Below, piece after piece: positions 8,990 to 19,374 of a DNA stretch of 64,000 bases (the first letter of the stretch is position 1; every line of letters begins with the position of its first letter). This DNA is from Chitinibacter bivalviorum (GTDB taxonomy: Bacteria > Pseudomonadota > Gammaproteobacteria > Burkholderiales > Chitinibacteraceae). Position numbers and translations under genes: made by a program. The notes under the pieces are model-generated. The model was not told the origin of the DNA. It did no database searches and was given only the letters and a program-made list of their open reading frames with translations. The DNA lies in assembly GCF_013403565.1 (NCBI RefSeq), contig NZ_CP058627.1, forward strand, positions 558,001 through 622,000, read 5' to 3'.

Positions 8990-11900
8990 CTAATGCGTTT
9001 GGGCAAGTAATTGAATATCACCGCCAGTAGCGGCGGTATTGGTGCAAATCGTATATTCAGCGACTAAACGATAGAGCGGCCATTTTCCGTCTTCAAAAGG
9101 CTGTATCAACGGCGTTAGGGCACCATCTCGCTGAGCCAAAAATTTTTCTGTTTGCCATGCGATTGATGAGTTACACATGACGGCATCAATCGGAGTTTGC
9201 AGCGGGTCAGTGGCGAATACCATTGAGCTGGCTTTTAGATGTTTTTGCCAATGACTCGCCATCACGGTCGGTTGAATCACGGGTTGATTTCCCGTTAGCA
9301 ATGCAATGCCAATTTGTTGAACCAGATCCCAGTCGCTCGGGCCAAGGCAGGCGATACGACCCCGACCACGATAACGTAATTCATTTGTTTCGCCGCAGAT
9401 ACTGGGTAGATGAAGTACCTGATCAATCGGGCTGCGCCGTGCGGCATCTTCAAATAAGATCTCGAGGTCGGTGCCTTGGTCAAGATCAGGCCACAGATGG
9501 GCTATGGTGCGTAATTCTTCCAGCTTGGCAGGCAATGCTTGATAGTGGGGCTGGCACGGGTCGATATTTTTACACATTCGGCTCAAAGCCCAAGGCCCGC
9601 CCGCTTTTGGGCCAGTGCCGGATTTATTGACTCCACCGAATGGTTGGCTACCTACAATGGCGCCAATTTGGTTGCGATTGACGTAGTAATTGCCGATGCG
9701 AGTTTGATTGATAATGCTTTTAATATTGCGCTCGATTCGGCTTTGGATCCCCATCGTCAGACTATAGCCGAGCCGATTGATGGCATTGAGCATTGGAGTT
9801 AATTGTTGCGCATGGTAGCGATAAATGAACAGCACTGGGCCAAAAATCTCATCTTTGATTTCACTCAGCTTGGGTATTTCAATCAGCGTAGGCGCGACAT
9901 AATGACCGTGAATACATTCATCCATGAGGTTCGATTGAAATACGGGATATTTTAATTGCTGAAAATGGTTGATTGCCGAATAGATTTTTTGCTCGGCAGT
10001 TTGATGGATAACCGGGCCAATCTCGGTTGAAAAGCGCGCTGGGTTGCCGATGACTAACTCGCGCATGCAGTTTTTCAGCCGATTGATGATGTGTTCGGCA
10101 ATGTCGGTTTGGATGCAAAGCACGCGCAAGGCTGAGCAGCGTTGGCCTGCGCCATCGAATGCCGACGTTAAAATATCGCGAATAATTTGTTCGGTTTGGG
10201 CGCTGCTATCGACAATCATGGCATTGATGCCACCCGTTTCGGCGACAAGGACACGGTCAGCGCCAAATTCGGCCAATGCCCGGCGTATTTTGCTGGCCGT
10301 GGCGAGTGAGCCAGTGAAGCTTACGCCATTGCAGCGATGATCCATTGTGAGCGCAGCGCCCACTGCGGCGCCGCCGAGCAATAACTGCAAACATTCTGCA
10401 GGAACCCCCGCCAGATGAAAGCAGGCAATGGCTTGCGCTGCGATTAATGGTGTTTCTGGGGCGGGTTTGGCAATCACGACATTGCCTGCCAATAGGGCTG
10501 TGCAAATTTGCCCAACAAAAATGGCGAGCGGAAAATTCCACGGACTAATCGCGATAACAATGCCCAAAGGGGGCGGCGGCATATCGTTCCAATCGACTTG
10601 AGCTAGGCTGGCATAGTAGCGACAAAAATCGATCGCCTCGCGATATTCACTTTGGGCGTTACTGATCGTTTTGCCTGATTCTCGCACCAATAGATGAATG
10701 AGTACGCCCTTTTGTAACTCTAACTGATCTGCAACGGCCATGATTAAGCGTGCCCGCTCGCGCACCGATTTCTGCGCCCAAGCAACTTGATGGCATTGGG
10801 CATTGTGATATGCCATCTCAATTTGAGCTAAATCGGCTTCGATGACTTCGCCAATTTCATCGCGTTGATCGGCCGGATTGATACATTTAATGCTGGGTGT
10901 ATTGCTATAGACAGTTTTTGGATAATCGTTTTCAGCGATATACCTGCCTAAGTATGCTGCATCAAATTGATTGGCTAATTCAAGAAAATGCGGCCAATGC
11001 AGTGGGTCTTGCAGACTCGGGGTTTCTCGGGGGCGAAATACTTTATTGGGGGGGGCTAATTTACTGGTGGAGGTATTTACTGGGTGTTGCTCAAGATTAG
11101 AATGAGTGAGTAATTGATGCACAAAGGATGTATTCGCGCCGTTTTCTAAGAAGCGGCGGACTAAATAAGGTAGTAAGTCTTGATGAGTACCAACTGGGGC
11201 GTAGAGGCGGCATGGCCGATCAATGCCTAATTCATTGGCAATCTGATACAGCGATTCGCCCATGCCAAACAAGGCTTGGAATTCGCAATTTCGATCGCCG
11301 GCCATTTGATGAATTTGCGCCACTGTAAATGCGTTATGCGTCGCAAATTGGGCAAAGATGCGATTGTCGGCTTGGAGCAAAACATGCGCACAGGCCAAAT
11401 AGCTTTGATCGGTATGCGCTTTTTGAGTCCACACTGGGTATTCTGCCAAGGATGCTTGCTGAGCGAGCTTAATCTCGGTATCCCAATAGGCGCCTTTGAC
11501 GAGGCGAACGCAGATTGAGCGCCTTAACTGCTTGCTGTGTTGGCTTAGCCATTTCACTACATGCAGGGCATTTTTCTGATAGGCCTGCACCGCAATTCCC
11601 AAGCCACTCCAATCAGCTAAGTCTGGCTCGCGCATCAGACGCTCAAATAAACTAAGTGTTAACAGTTGGCGCGCACTTTCTTCTGCATCGATGGTTAATC
11701 CGATTTCGTACTGCTTGGCCTGCAAAGCCAATTGATAGAGCTTGGGGTAAAGTTCAGCATGGATTTGCGCATAATGCTGAAAATCAAACTTAGCGTGCAA
11801 AGCCGAGAGTTTGATCGATGCGGCGGGGCCAAATTGCCCTGCGCCTTGACTGTAGACACCGATGCGATGAATGGCTTGTTCATAGCGTTGAAAGTAAATT

Positions 11901-12493
11901 TCAGCATCGGCAGTGCATAATGCCGCTTCACCGAGCATATCGAATGAATATCGAAAGTCACTATCTTGTCGCGCCAGAGCGCCGTCGATATTTTCCGCAA
12001 TGATAAATTGCTGCGCTAGCCATTGCAGGGTCTTTTTAATTGCTTCGCGAATAATGGGTGTCGTCAACGGCGTGCGCAGATGTTCAGCTAGATCAAGCCC
12101 GTAGCTGGCAAGATTAATTAGCCAAGAATTATTTTTCTGATGATGAATTTGCCAATTCGCCGCATGCAGTTGCTCCTCAATTAAGGCGTCGAGTTGATAG
12201 GCATCGGGAATTCGCAGCGCCGCTTCGGCGAGTTTGAGCAAGGCTTGGCCAGCGGGGGAAGATAATGGATATTGCGCCAGCAGATTATCAATACCACCGA
12301 GCCCTGAACGTTCATTACGCAATTTTTGCGTCAATAAGCGAGCAATTGAATCAGCTCTGAGTTGTTGCTCCGCGCTTAAATGAACTGCTTGCGCAATCTG
12401 CCGTGCATAGCTGCTTTCCTCTACATACCTAGCTTGCGCGATGGCAATAAACTGCGGGTCAAGATCGGGGATTTCATCCTGCAAACGAATCAT
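8990..12493 (-). CDS. putA: Bifunctional proline dehydrogenase / P5C dehydrogenase PutA
   Basis: This 1167-residue enzyme oxidises proline to glutamate in two steps with substrate channelling. The first half is the FAD-dependent proline dehydrogenase barrel, with FDMLGEAA near 185, SIKLSALHAKF, RLVKGAYWDTEIK near 335 and the substrate-binding RRFLENGANTSFV near 450. The second half is the aldehyde dehydrogenase, with ISPWNFPLAIF near 640, the nucleophile cysteine in GAGQRCSALRVL and QPFGGVNKSGTGPKAGGP. About 150 residues of C-terminal domain follow. The start at 12493 has ggaag 6 bases upstream. There is no N-terminal ribbon-helix-helix domain, so unlike E. coli PutA it should not repress its own gene. 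Confidence 0.95.
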   Translation of the reverse strand: MIRLQDEIPDLDPQFIAIAQARYVEESSYARQIAQAVHLSAEQQLRADSIARLLTQKLRNERSGLGGIDNLLAQYPLSSPAGQALLKLAEAALRIPDAYQLDALIEEQLHAANWQIHHQKNNSWLINLASYGLDLAEHLRTPLTTPIIREAIKKTLQWLAQQFIIAENIDGALARQDSDFRYSFDMLGEAALCTADAEIYFQRYEQAIHRIGVYSQGAGQFGPAASIKLSALHAKFDFQHYAQIHAELYPKLYQLALQAKQYEIGLTIDAEESARQLLTLSLFERLMREPDLADWSGLGIAVQAYQKNALHVVKWLSQHSKQLRRSICVRLVKGAYWDTEIKLAQQASLAEYPVWTQKAHTDQSYLACAHVLLQADNRIFAQFATHNAFTVAQIHQMAGDRNCEFQALFGMGESLYQIANELGIDRPCRLYAPVGTHQDLLPYLVRRFLENGANTSFVHQLLTHSNLEQHPVNTSTSKLAPPNKVFRPRETPSLQDPLHWPHFLELANQFDAAYLGRYIAENDYPKTVYSNTPSIKCINPADQRDEIGEVIEADLAQIEMAYHNAQCHQVAWAQKSVRERARLIMAVADQLELQKGVLIHLLVRESGKTISNAQSEYREAIDFCRYYASLAQVDWNDMPPPPLGIVIAISPWNFPLAIFVGQICTALLAGNVVIAKPAPETPLIAAQAIACFHLAGVPAECLQLLLGGAAVGAALTMDHRCNGVSFTGSLATASKIRRALAEFGADRVLVAETGGINAMIVDSSAQTEQIIRDILTSAFDGAGQRCSALRVLCIQTDIAEHIINRLKNCMRELVIGNPARFSTEIGPVIHQTAEQKIYSAINHFQQLKYPVFQSNLMDECIHGHYVAPTLIEIPKLSEIKDEIFGPVLFIYRYHAQQLTPMLNAINRLGYSLTMGIQSRIERNIKSIINQTRIGNYYVNRNQIGAIVGSQPFGGVNKSGTGPKAGGPWALSRMCKNIDPCQPHYQALPAKLEELRTIAHLWPDLDQGTDLEILFEDAARRSPIDQVLHLPSICGETNELRYRGRGRIACLGPSDWDLVQQIGIALLTGNQPVIQPTVMASHWQKHLKASSMVFATDPLQTPIDAVMCNSSIAWQTEKFLAQRDGALTPLIQPFEDGKWPLYRLVAEYTICTNTAATGGDIQLLAQTH

Positions 12494-12586
12494 GGCGTGC
12501 TTCCAGTGGCTGGTTTTAACAGCTTGAATTGAACAGCAACGATGATGCAAGGAAGAAGTGCGGGCACTGCTGCGCCCGCATTCAGT

Positions 12587-14218
12587 TTAGACTTTGAAGC
12601 GATGTATCGTGGTATCGAGGCTTTGGGCTATTTCGCTCAGTCGAGTAGATAGATGGCTGGTACTTTGAGCCGCGCTATGGTTCTCTTCGCTCGCTTGCGC
12701 AATGTGTTCGACATGGCGGGCAATTTCTTGGCTGGCGGAGCTCTGCTCCTTAATCGCGTTGCTGATGCTGGCAATATGATCAACGGTACGACGCGATACG
12801 TTTTCAATCAAAGCTAACGATTCAGCTACACTTTGCGTGCTGCGTACCCCATTACTGACCAAAGTGCCTGCGACGCGCATCCCGTCGGCGGCATTACCCG
12901 TATCACGTTGAACAGCGTCAATTTTGCTGGTGATTTCTATCGTGGCCTGTGTGGTGCGTTCGGCCAGTTTACGAACTTCATCGGCAACCACTGCAAAGCC
13001 ACGGCCTAAATCACCGGCTCGGGCCGCCTCAATGGCTGCATTGAGCGCTAATAGGTTAGTTTGATCTGCAATATCTTTAATCACCATGGCGATGCTGCCA
13101 ATTTCATCAGAGCGCTGATTGAGCTGCACGATAATATCGGCGGAACGGGTGATCGATTCGGCGATCTGGCTGATCTCGTTTGCGGCTTGCTGTGCGGTGA
13201 CAGCGCCTTCGGTCGCAGTTTGCGCCGCTTCGCGTGACTCTTGCTCCATGTTTTGGGCATTATCGGCAATCATATGAACGCTAACCGACATTTGTTCGAT
13301 CGCTGCAGCCGTGGATGCAGAGGCCTCTGCTTGTAAATGCGATGCTTGTGTGATTTGTACCGCTGCAGAGTTTAATTCGCGTGCGGCAACAACCAGCTCG
13401 TTGGAATTGCGATTGGCCTGACCGATGACCTCGCACATGCCTGTAAACAGACGATTGAGCGCACTGGATGTCTTACCAATTTCATCGTCATTTTGTGTTT
13501 TCAAGCGGCGGGCAATATGACCTGTTTGATCAATTTCGGAAATGTCACGCTGCATTTGATTGAGCGGGGTGGTCACTGACTTGATACACACCAGTGTGGC
13601 TGCAATCCCTAATCCAATTGCAATGACCATCAAGATGATACTGAGGCGAACTTTTTCCGATTTAATATCATCAACTTTTGCTTCAATGCCATTTACGGCC
13701 TTAATCGCAGTTTTAGCTTGTTCACCCAAGTTATCACTCAAGCTGCGCACGGCATCTTTGTATTTGCCAAATGCATGATTGGCATCGGCCGTGGTCGCAA
13801 ATTGACCCGCTTCAAGTTGACCTTCTACCTCAATAAAGCCTTGGCTATAGGCATTTAATTGCGTTTTTAATGTAGCCAATTGGGTTTTTTCTGCTTCATT
13901 CGCAATGGCTTCCGCATCCGAAATAGACTTCTGAGCTTCGCTCAAACTTTTATTCCATTTTTCTCGATATTCTTTGACTTTTTCAAGACTGGCCAAATTG
14001 ATAAAAATATCTTTCTCAAACCGGCGCAAATCGGCGACATGATTTTTGGCATCGATGATATTCATACCGTATTGCAAGTCATTGTGAAGCAATTCACTCA
14101 CAACGGCGTGCTGCTTATTCATGCCCACGAGGCCGACTACACCAACAATCACGAGCAGCATTAATGTAATGACAAACCCGACGGTAATTTTGGCGGCGAT
14201 GGAAAGATGGTTAAGCAT
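12587..14218 (-). CDS. Methyl-accepting chemotaxis protein with four-helix sensor
   Basis: This 543-residue transmembrane chemoreceptor has a first membrane helix at about 8-30, a periplasmic four-helix-bundle sensor (about 31-185), a second helix near 190-210, a HAMP linker, and a long cytoplasmic coiled coil. The highly conserved hairpin tip is visible as [20 protein letters not shown] and [17 protein letters not shown]. No C-terminal NWETF-like tether for CheR/CheB is present. The ATG at 14218 is preferred over an in-frame GTG 12 bases upstream. It lies 93 bases upstream of putA on the same strand. The ligand is unknown. Confidence 0.93.
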   Translation of the reverse strand: MLNHLSIAAKITVGFVITLMLLVIVGVVGLVGMNKQHAVVSELLHNDLQYGMNIIDAKNHVADLRRFEKDIFINLASLEKVKEYREKWNKSLSEAQKSISDAEAIANEAEKTQLATLKTQLNAYSQGFIEVEGQLEAGQFATTADANHAFGKYKDAVRSLSDNLGEQAKTAIKAVNGIEAKVDDIKSEKVRLSIILMVIAIGLGIAATLVCIKSVTTPLNQMQRDISEIDQTGHIARRLKTQNDDEIGKTSSALNRLFTGMCEVIGQANRNSNELVVAARELNSAAVQITQASHLQAEASASTAAAIEQMSVSVHMIADNAQNMEQESREAAQTATEGAVTAQQAANEISQIAESITRSADIIVQLNQRSDEIGSIAMVIKDIADQTNLLALNAAIEAARAGDLGRGFAVVADEVRKLAERTTQATIEITSKIDAVQRDTGNAADGMRVAGTLVSNGVRSTQSVAESLALIENVSRRTVDHIASISNAIKEQSSASQEIARHVEHIAQASEENHSAAQSTSHLSTRLSEIAQSLDTTIHRFKV

Positions 14219-14367
14219 TGGGATTCCCACTCAATGAAAAATACTTCCTTGCAGTTTAGTTTGCGTTCAGCCAGAAGCAAGCTCTCCGGGTCAAGTGTGG
14301 GGTGGAGTAGACGATCAATAGCTGTAATAATTATGGGCTATGAAATGTATTGAATTAGGAATCGGTA

Positions 14368-14757
14368 ATGACAGATGTTCAGGCGCTCACGCCATATGAA
14401 TTATTAGGTGGCGAGGCTGTTTTAAGGCGCTTGGTCGATCGTTTTTACGACATTATGGAAAACGATCAGCGCGCGGCAGGCATTCATGCGATGCACGCGA
14501 AAGATACGACGCTGATTCGCGACAAACTATTTGAATTTTTGTCGGGCTGGCTCGGTGGCCCGCAGCTATTTATTGAAAAATACGGGCATCCGCGTTTGCG
14601 AGCCCGTCATATGCCATTTTCAATTGGTGAAGCCGAGCGTGATCAATGGCTGCTGTGCATGTATCAGGCCATGAGCGAAATTGCGATGAGTGATGAGTTA
14701 CGCGAGCATTTAGAAGAGGCCTTCTTCAAAACGGCCGATTTTATGCGCAATCAATAA
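14368..14757 (+). CDS. Group II truncated hemoglobin
   Basis: This 129-residue 2-on-2 globin opens with the YELLGGEAVLRRLVDRFYDIM helix pair, in which Tyr27 probably holds the distal B10 position. It carries the group II stretch LSGWLGGPQLFIEKYGHPRL and the proximal haem ligand His81 in RARHMPF. A tryptophan in ERDQWLLCM fits the conserved G8 Trp of group II forms. Such globins bind oxygen and nitric oxide and are linked to redox or NO protection; the exact role here is not determined. It is a single gene, followed at once by a degenerate 49-bp element and a bidirectional terminator. Confidence 0.92.
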   Translation: MTDVQALTPYELLGGEAVLRRLVDRFYDIMENDQRAAGIHAMHAKDTTLIRDKLFEFLSGWLGGPQLFIEKYGHPRLRARHMPFSIGEAERDQWLLCMYQAMSEIAMSDELREHLEEAFFKTADFMRNQ

Positions 14758-14760
14758 GCA

Positions 14761-14809
14761 GGGTATGTGCTTGAACACTTTGTGCAGATTGGGTTGTATG
14801 CCAATACTG
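14761..14809. repeat. 49-bp palindromic element, copy 3 (degenerate)
   Basis: It starts GGGTATGTGCTTGAA three bases after the globin stop. At exactly 49 bases it ends in ATACTG rather than ATACCC. About half the opposed positions still pair. It shares the GGGTATGTG start with the copies at 27526 and 56277. Confidence 0.6.
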
Positions 14810-14820
14810 TGGATGGTATT

Positions 14821-14850
14821 AAAAAGGTCGCCTCGGCGACCTTTTTAATT
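14821..14850. terminator. Bidirectional terminator between globin and trmL
   Basis: Stem aaaaaggtcgcc/ggcgacctttttaa with A- and T-runs on both sides, between two convergent genes. Confidence 0.92.
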
Positions 14851-14861
14851 GGTGGATGAAA

Positions 14862-15329
14862 TTAAAAAACACCGCCCGCAAAATCATTCTGTCGCCACGC
14901 TTCATACACGGTAATGGCCACCGCGTTAGATAAATTTAAACTGCGATTATCGGGATGCATCGGTAGGCGAATGCGGTCTTGCGGCTCAAATTCAGCCAAG
15001 ATCTCGGCAGGTAGCCCGCGTGTTTCGGGGCCAAATACCAGCACATCGCCTAGTTTGTATTGCACCAAATCATAGCGCTGCGAGCCTTTGGTCGTGCCGG
15101 CAAAAAACCGGCGTCCTGCTAATGCGGCGCGGCAAGCGGCCCAATCTTCATGCACCTGCATTTCGGCATATTCATGGTAATCCAAGCCGGCGCGACGCAT
15201 TTTGGTGTCGTCCAGCGGAAATCCCAATGGTTTGACCAAGTGCAGACGACAGCCCGTATTGGCCGCGAGGCGAATAATATTGCCGGTATTGGGCGGGATT
15301 TCGGGCTGGAAGAGAACAATTTCAAACAT
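14862..15329 (-). CDS. trmL: tRNA (cytidine(34)-2'-O)-methyltransferase TrmL
   Basis: This 155-residue SPOUT (alpha/beta-knot) methyltransferase modifies the wobble ribose of certain tRNA-Leu species using S-adenosylmethionine. Family motifs are PEIPPNTGNIIRLAANTG at the N-terminus, LVFGPETRGLP in the middle and the C-terminal knot IRLPMHPDNRSLNLSNAVAI, which binds the cofactor. The length matches E. coli TrmL (157 residues). It converges with the globin gene across a terminator and is otherwise alone. Identification is firm. Confidence 0.95.
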   Translation of the reverse strand: MFEIVLFQPEIPPNTGNIIRLAANTGCRLHLVKPLGFPLDDTKMRRAGLDYHEYAEMQVHEDWAACRAALAGRRFFAGTTKGSQRYDLVQYKLGDVLVFGPETRGLPAEILAEFEPQDRIRLPMHPDNRSLNLSNAVAITVYEAWRQNDFAGGVF

Positions 15330-15428
15330 GAGTGATCTTTGTAAGCTGATAAATGGTATTGATTCGCATTGACGTCATCCGGCGCGCTTCTACACTGAAG
15401 TGCTGTACTGCCTAGATGAGGAAAACTG

Positions 15429-15806
15429 ATGACTATCATACCAAAGGAAGTCTTACTTGCCGCAGCGATGATGGCAAAACTCGAAGGATTATTGCCAGAG
15501 CAAACGATGGCGATGGTGTTTCGTGCGCTGGATCATGAAATCCGCGCGCCTAGAGGCGGGTGTTTTAATCCGGCGCGGACTTTGGGTATTGGTAAGGCCA
15601 TTTATGCTGCCTTATTTAATTTTCCATTCGATTTAATGATCGATACGCGCACATCGAATGGCTGGCGTTGGGAGACTCAGATTCCCGATTATGGTTATTG
15701 CGCGAGCTTTGAACAAATGTTTGTGCAGGCGCAATTGGATGTGGCGCAGCAACGTACGGTCAAGCATCGCCCGCATCAGGCTGATATTGCGCAAAACAGC
15801 GTCTAG
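15429..15806 (+). CDS. Conserved hypothetical protein, 125 residues
   Basis: I do not recognise this family. It has a good ribosome site (gagga 7-8 bases before the ATG) and an intact frame. The protein looks soluble, begins with a helical, Met/Leu-rich segment and has the stretch APRGGCFNPARTLGIGKAIY in the middle and a tryptophan-rich NGWRWETQIPDYGYC later. There is no signal peptide or membrane helix. It lies between divergent trmL and purU, 64 bases before the purU start on the same strand, so it may share a transcript with purU. Confidence 0.7.
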   Translation: MTIIPKEVLLAAAMMAKLEGLLPEQTMAMVFRALDHEIRAPRGGCFNPARTLGIGKAIYAALFNFPFDLMIDTRTSNGWRWETQIPDYGYCASFEQMFVQAQLDVAQQRTVKHRPHQADIAQNSV

Positions 15807-15870
15807 TAAACTGTCGCTCGTTGGCCGTGGCTGTTAGAATCAAGGCAAATTTATTAATTGCGAACCAGCC

Positions 15871-16725
15871 ATGAATCAAACTGCTACTCTGCTGATTAGC
15901 TGCCCTGACCGTAAAGGCTTATCGGCGGCGATTGCCAACTTTCTGTATACCTATAACGCCAATATCGTTCATTCTGATCAACACCAAGACAGCGCGGATA
16001 ATCTGTTTTTGATGCGCATTGAATGGGATTTGGCTGATTTCACCTTAGATATGAGTGCGTTTTCGGCCGCGTTCCAACCGATTGCTGATCGTTTTGAAAT
16101 GACTTGGAAAGTGGCCTTGTCGAATCGCCCGCAGAAAATGGCGATTTTTGTCTCGAAATACGATCACTGCTTGGTTGATTTGCTGCATCGTCACAAAAGC
16201 GGCGAGCTCAATTGCGAAATCCCGCTGATTATTTCTAATCACGAAGATTGCCGCGCCTTGGCTGAGTTTTACGGGATTGAATACCATGTAATTCCCGTCA
16301 CTAAAGACAACAAGGTGGAAGCAGAAGCCAAGCAAAAAGCATTACTGGCTGAAAAAGGCATCGATCTGATCGTACTCGCCCGCTATATGCAGGTACTCAG
16401 CCACGAATTTACTGCCGCCTACCCACAGCGCGTGATCAATATCCACCACAGCTTCTTACCTGCGTTTGATGGCGCGAAACCGTATCACCGTGCGTTTGCA
16501 CGCGGTGTAAAACTGATCGGTGCGACCAGCCATTATGTGACCGAAATCTTGGATGATGGCCCGATTATCGAGCAAGATGTGAATCGCATTTCACACCGCG
16601 ATAATGTCGATGCGCTGATTCAAAAGGGGCGTGATCTGGAGCGCGTCGTGCTGTCACGTGCTGTGCGCTGGCACTTGGAGCATCGCGTCTTGGTGTATTC
16701 AAATAAGACGGTGATTTTCGACTAA
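15871..16725 (+). CDS. purU: Formyltetrahydrofolate deformylase PurU
   Basis: This 284-residue enzyme hydrolyses 10-formyltetrahydrofolate to formate and tetrahydrofolate, balancing one-carbon pools. Residues about 5-80 are an ACT domain, beginning LLISCPDRKGLSAAIANFL. The rest is a formyltransferase fold, with IISNHEDCRALAEFYGI, ARYMQVLSHEF, the catalytic NIHHSFLPAF histidine region and IGATSHYVTEILDDGPIIEQ with the catalytic aspartate. The length equals that of known PurU. Glycine usually regulates the family through the ACT domain, which fits a genome with an inducible glycine cleavage operon. It converges with glnD. Confidence 0.95.
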   Translation: MNQTATLLISCPDRKGLSAAIANFLYTYNANIVHSDQHQDSADNLFLMRIEWDLADFTLDMSAFSAAFQPIADRFEMTWKVALSNRPQKMAIFVSKYDHCLVDLLHRHKSGELNCEIPLIISNHEDCRALAEFYGIEYHVIPVTKDNKVEAEAKQKALLAEKGIDLIVLARYMQVLSHEFTAAYPQRVINIHHSFLPAFDGAKPYHRAFARGVKLIGATSHYVTEILDDGPIIEQDVNRISHRDNVDALIQKGRDLERVVLSRAVRWHLEHRVLVYSNKTVIFD

Positions 16726-16746
16726 ACAAGTTGGTGCATTAAGTAG

Positions 16747-16795
16747 GGGTATATCCATCAAGACGTTTTAATTGTTTGTCTTGATGAATATACCC
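16747..16795. repeat. 49-bp palindromic element, copy 4
   Basis: One extra G/C at each side extends the terminal arms to 19 bases (16746-16764 against 16778-16796) with a single mismatch. It lies 21 bases after the purU stop and 8 bases after the glnD stop on the other strand, so it is the only visible hairpin for both 3' ends. Confidence 0.88.
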
Positions 16796-16803
16796 CATTT
16801 TTT

Positions 16804-19374
16804 TTATGGGTTCAGCGCCTGCAGCAGATCGTTCTCGATTTGCAATCGGGCCCGTTCGTCATTTAATACATTGCCGGTGACAAGAAAGTGATCTTCGGCC
16901 CGCTCGCCCAAAGTCATAATTTTGGCCGATTGAATCTCGATGCGATTGCCCGCCAGAATCCGCGCGATGGTCGAGAGTAAACCCGGGCGATCGCCAGCCA
17001 CGACAGACAGAATATAAAATTTCCCGCGTTCATCGGCCCGAATTTGCACGTGGGTTGCTACGGGGAAATGTTTCTGTTGCCGAGAAATACGAGCCGAGGG
17101 CGCGGCCTGCAAGGGCAGTTTTTTCTCAATCCGCTGTGCCAGCTCAAATTCAACGTAATTGATCAAATCACGATACGACGTCGTTAAGCCATCAGGGATG
17201 TAGACGTAAAAGGTATCCAGCGCATAGCCATGCGTGGTGGTATGAATATGTGCATCAAAAATGCTATAGCCAGAGCGTTCGAAAAAGCTGCAAATCTGGG
17301 CAAATAAATCAGGCTGGTCGAGTGTATACACGACGACCTGCAAACCTTCGCCAGATTCCGATAATTTGGCCTTTACAATTGGCTTATTGCTATTGATATG
17401 TCCCAACAGCACGCGGGTGTGCCAAGCAATATCGCGTGCATCGTGACGCAGGAAGTAGACCGTATCGAGCAATTGCCAGAAAGGCTGATGCGCGTCTTCG
17501 CGAAACCCGTACAGCCGCAGCAAACGCAGCGCTTCGTCTTGGCGCTCATTGAGCCAAGAGTGGGCGGTGATGTTCTGGTGATTCAGATAGCGCACCGTGC
17601 CTTTGAATAGGTCTTCCAGCAGCTTGGCTTTCCAGGCATTCCAAACTTTCGGGCTGGTGCCGCGAATATCGGCCACGGTGAGCAAATACAGTGCGTTCAA
17701 ATGGCGCTGATCTTTGACGAGCGCTGCAAATTCAGCAATGACATCGGGGTCGTACACATCCTGCTTCTGGGCAATCGACGACATGGTGAGATGGTGCGTC
17801 ACCAACCAGACGATCAAATCACGATCTTCCTGCGGTAGCGGATGTTGCGCGCACCATTTTTCGGTAATCACCGCACCGATTTGCGAATGATCGCCGCCGC
17901 GGCCTTTGCCAATATCATGAAATAGCGCCGCTAAATAAAGTACTTCGGGGCGCTCGAACTCTTCGAGCAGGCGCGAACAGAGCGGATATTCATGCGTAAA
18001 TGCATTCACCGCAAAGCGTCGTACATTGCGCAGCACCATCAATGTATGCTCGTCCACCGTGTACACATGAAAGAGATCATGCTGCATACGTCCAACAATG
18101 TCGCCAAACTCCGGAATATAGCGGCCCAATACGCCGTATTGATTCATACGCCGTAAAATGCGCGTTAAGCCGCGTGGCTCGCGAAAGAGGGCGACGAATA
18201 ATTGCTGATTGTGTGGCTTAGCCAGAAAATCATCGTCAATTTTATGCCGCGCATGCCACAAGGCGCGCAGCGTTTCAGGTGCAATATCGCGCGCTTCACG
18301 GCGTTGTTCAAAATGCAAAAACAGCGCCAGTATGCTCGAAGGTTTGCGCTCGAATAAAGCGGGGTCGGTGATTTCAAGTAGGCCATCGCGTATCTGAAAA
18401 TCATCACAAATCTGAATGGTTTCATAACCAATATACGAAAACAGCCGTGCCCTCAGCGCCTGTACCAGTACAGGCACGAGCTGAGTCACAATGCGTGCCG
18501 CCAGATAGTATTCGGCCATCAAGGCTTCGGATGCGCGCTGGGTAATCCGCCCCGCAGCGGATAGATCGTCAAAGCCAAACTCTTTGGCCAATGGGTGCTG
18601 GTAGTCAAATAAAATGCGGTCTTCGCGCCGTTTGGCGCGCCAATGTAAGGCAATTCGATAGGTACGCAAAACACGTTCGGCCTCGCACAGCTTTTGATTT
18701 TCTTCGACCGTGAGCATGCCCAAAGCGGCGAGCGCATGCCAATCCCGACCGAGCCGCTGGCTGGCGGCGATCCAGCCGATCAAGTGCAAATCACGTAGCC
18801 CACCCGGTGCTTCTTTAATATTGGGTTCGAGTTTGTAGGTGGCATTTTGAAATTTGCTATAGCGTGCTTGCTGCTCGATGAGCTTGGCATCAAAAAATTC
18901 TTTGGGGTCGATATGGCGATGCACCGTGTCCATGAACTCAGCAAAACGTTGCGTATCGCCGACCAAGACCCGCGTTTCTAACAGGGCGGTTTGCACCGTA
19001 ATGTCTTTTTCCGCCTCGTTCAAGCAATCGGCGATGGTGCGCACCGAATGGCCGACTTCCAGCCCAATATCCCACAGCTCACCGACGAAGATTTCGAGCT
19101 TTTCCAATAGTGCAGGGCTAGGCTGATCGGGCAGTAAAATCAGTAAATCAATGTCGGATGAGGGGTATAGCTCACCACGCCCATATCCGCCAACTGCTGC
19201 AAGCAATACCTCGCTGGTAAACTCATGGCGTTCCCACAATTCGGTCAGCGTTTTATCAGTGAGATTGGCCAGTGCATTGAGCAGGGGCGCCGCTTTTGAC
19301 GGCACATTAAAGCGCTCTTTGAGCGCAGCCTTTTCGCTGGCATAGGATTGACGAATGGCGGTGACAGAACGCAT
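16804..19374 (-). CDS. glnD: PII uridylyltransferase / uridylyl-removing enzyme GlnD
   Basis: This 856-residue glutamine sensor adds and removes UMP on PII proteins. In order it has a nucleotidyltransferase domain (GGYGRGELYPSSDIDLLI near 60-80, with the two metal aspartates), a PII-UTase helical linker, an HD hydrolase domain (ALFHDIGKGRGGDHSQIG), and two C-terminal ACT domains, one including VVYTLDQPDLFAQIC and the other VVAGDRPGLLSTIARIL. The ATG at 19374 has aaagg about 9 bases upstream and is preferred over an in-frame TTG 21 bases further out. It converges with purU. Its promoter must lie in the repeat-rich spacer above 19374. Confidence 0.95.
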   Translation of the reverse strand: MRSVTAIRQSYASEKAALKERFNVPSKAAPLLNALANLTDKTLTELWERHEFTSEVLLAAVGGYGRGELYPSSDIDLLILLPDQPSPALLEKLEIFVGELWDIGLEVGHSVRTIADCLNEAEKDITVQTALLETRVLVGDTQRFAEFMDTVHRHIDPKEFFDAKLIEQQARYSKFQNATYKLEPNIKEAPGGLRDLHLIGWIAASQRLGRDWHALAALGMLTVEENQKLCEAERVLRTYRIALHWRAKRREDRILFDYQHPLAKEFGFDDLSAAGRITQRASEALMAEYYLAARIVTQLVPVLVQALRARLFSYIGYETIQICDDFQIRDGLLEITDPALFERKPSSILALFLHFEQRREARDIAPETLRALWHARHKIDDDFLAKPHNQQLFVALFREPRGLTRILRRMNQYGVLGRYIPEFGDIVGRMQHDLFHVYTVDEHTLMVLRNVRRFAVNAFTHEYPLCSRLLEEFERPEVLYLAALFHDIGKGRGGDHSQIGAVITEKWCAQHPLPQEDRDLIVWLVTHHLTMSSIAQKQDVYDPDVIAEFAALVKDQRHLNALYLLTVADIRGTSPKVWNAWKAKLLEDLFKGTVRYLNHQNITAHSWLNERQDEALRLLRLYGFREDAHQPFWQLLDTVYFLRHDARDIAWHTRVLLGHINSNKPIVKAKLSESGEGLQVVVYTLDQPDLFAQICSFFERSGYSIFDAHIHTTTHGYALDTFYVYIPDGLTTSYRDLINYVEFELAQRIEKKLPLQAAPSARISRQQKHFPVATHVQIRADERGKFYILSVVAGDRPGLLSTIARILAGNRIEIQSAKIMTLGERAEDHFLVTGNVLNDERARLQIENDLLQALNP

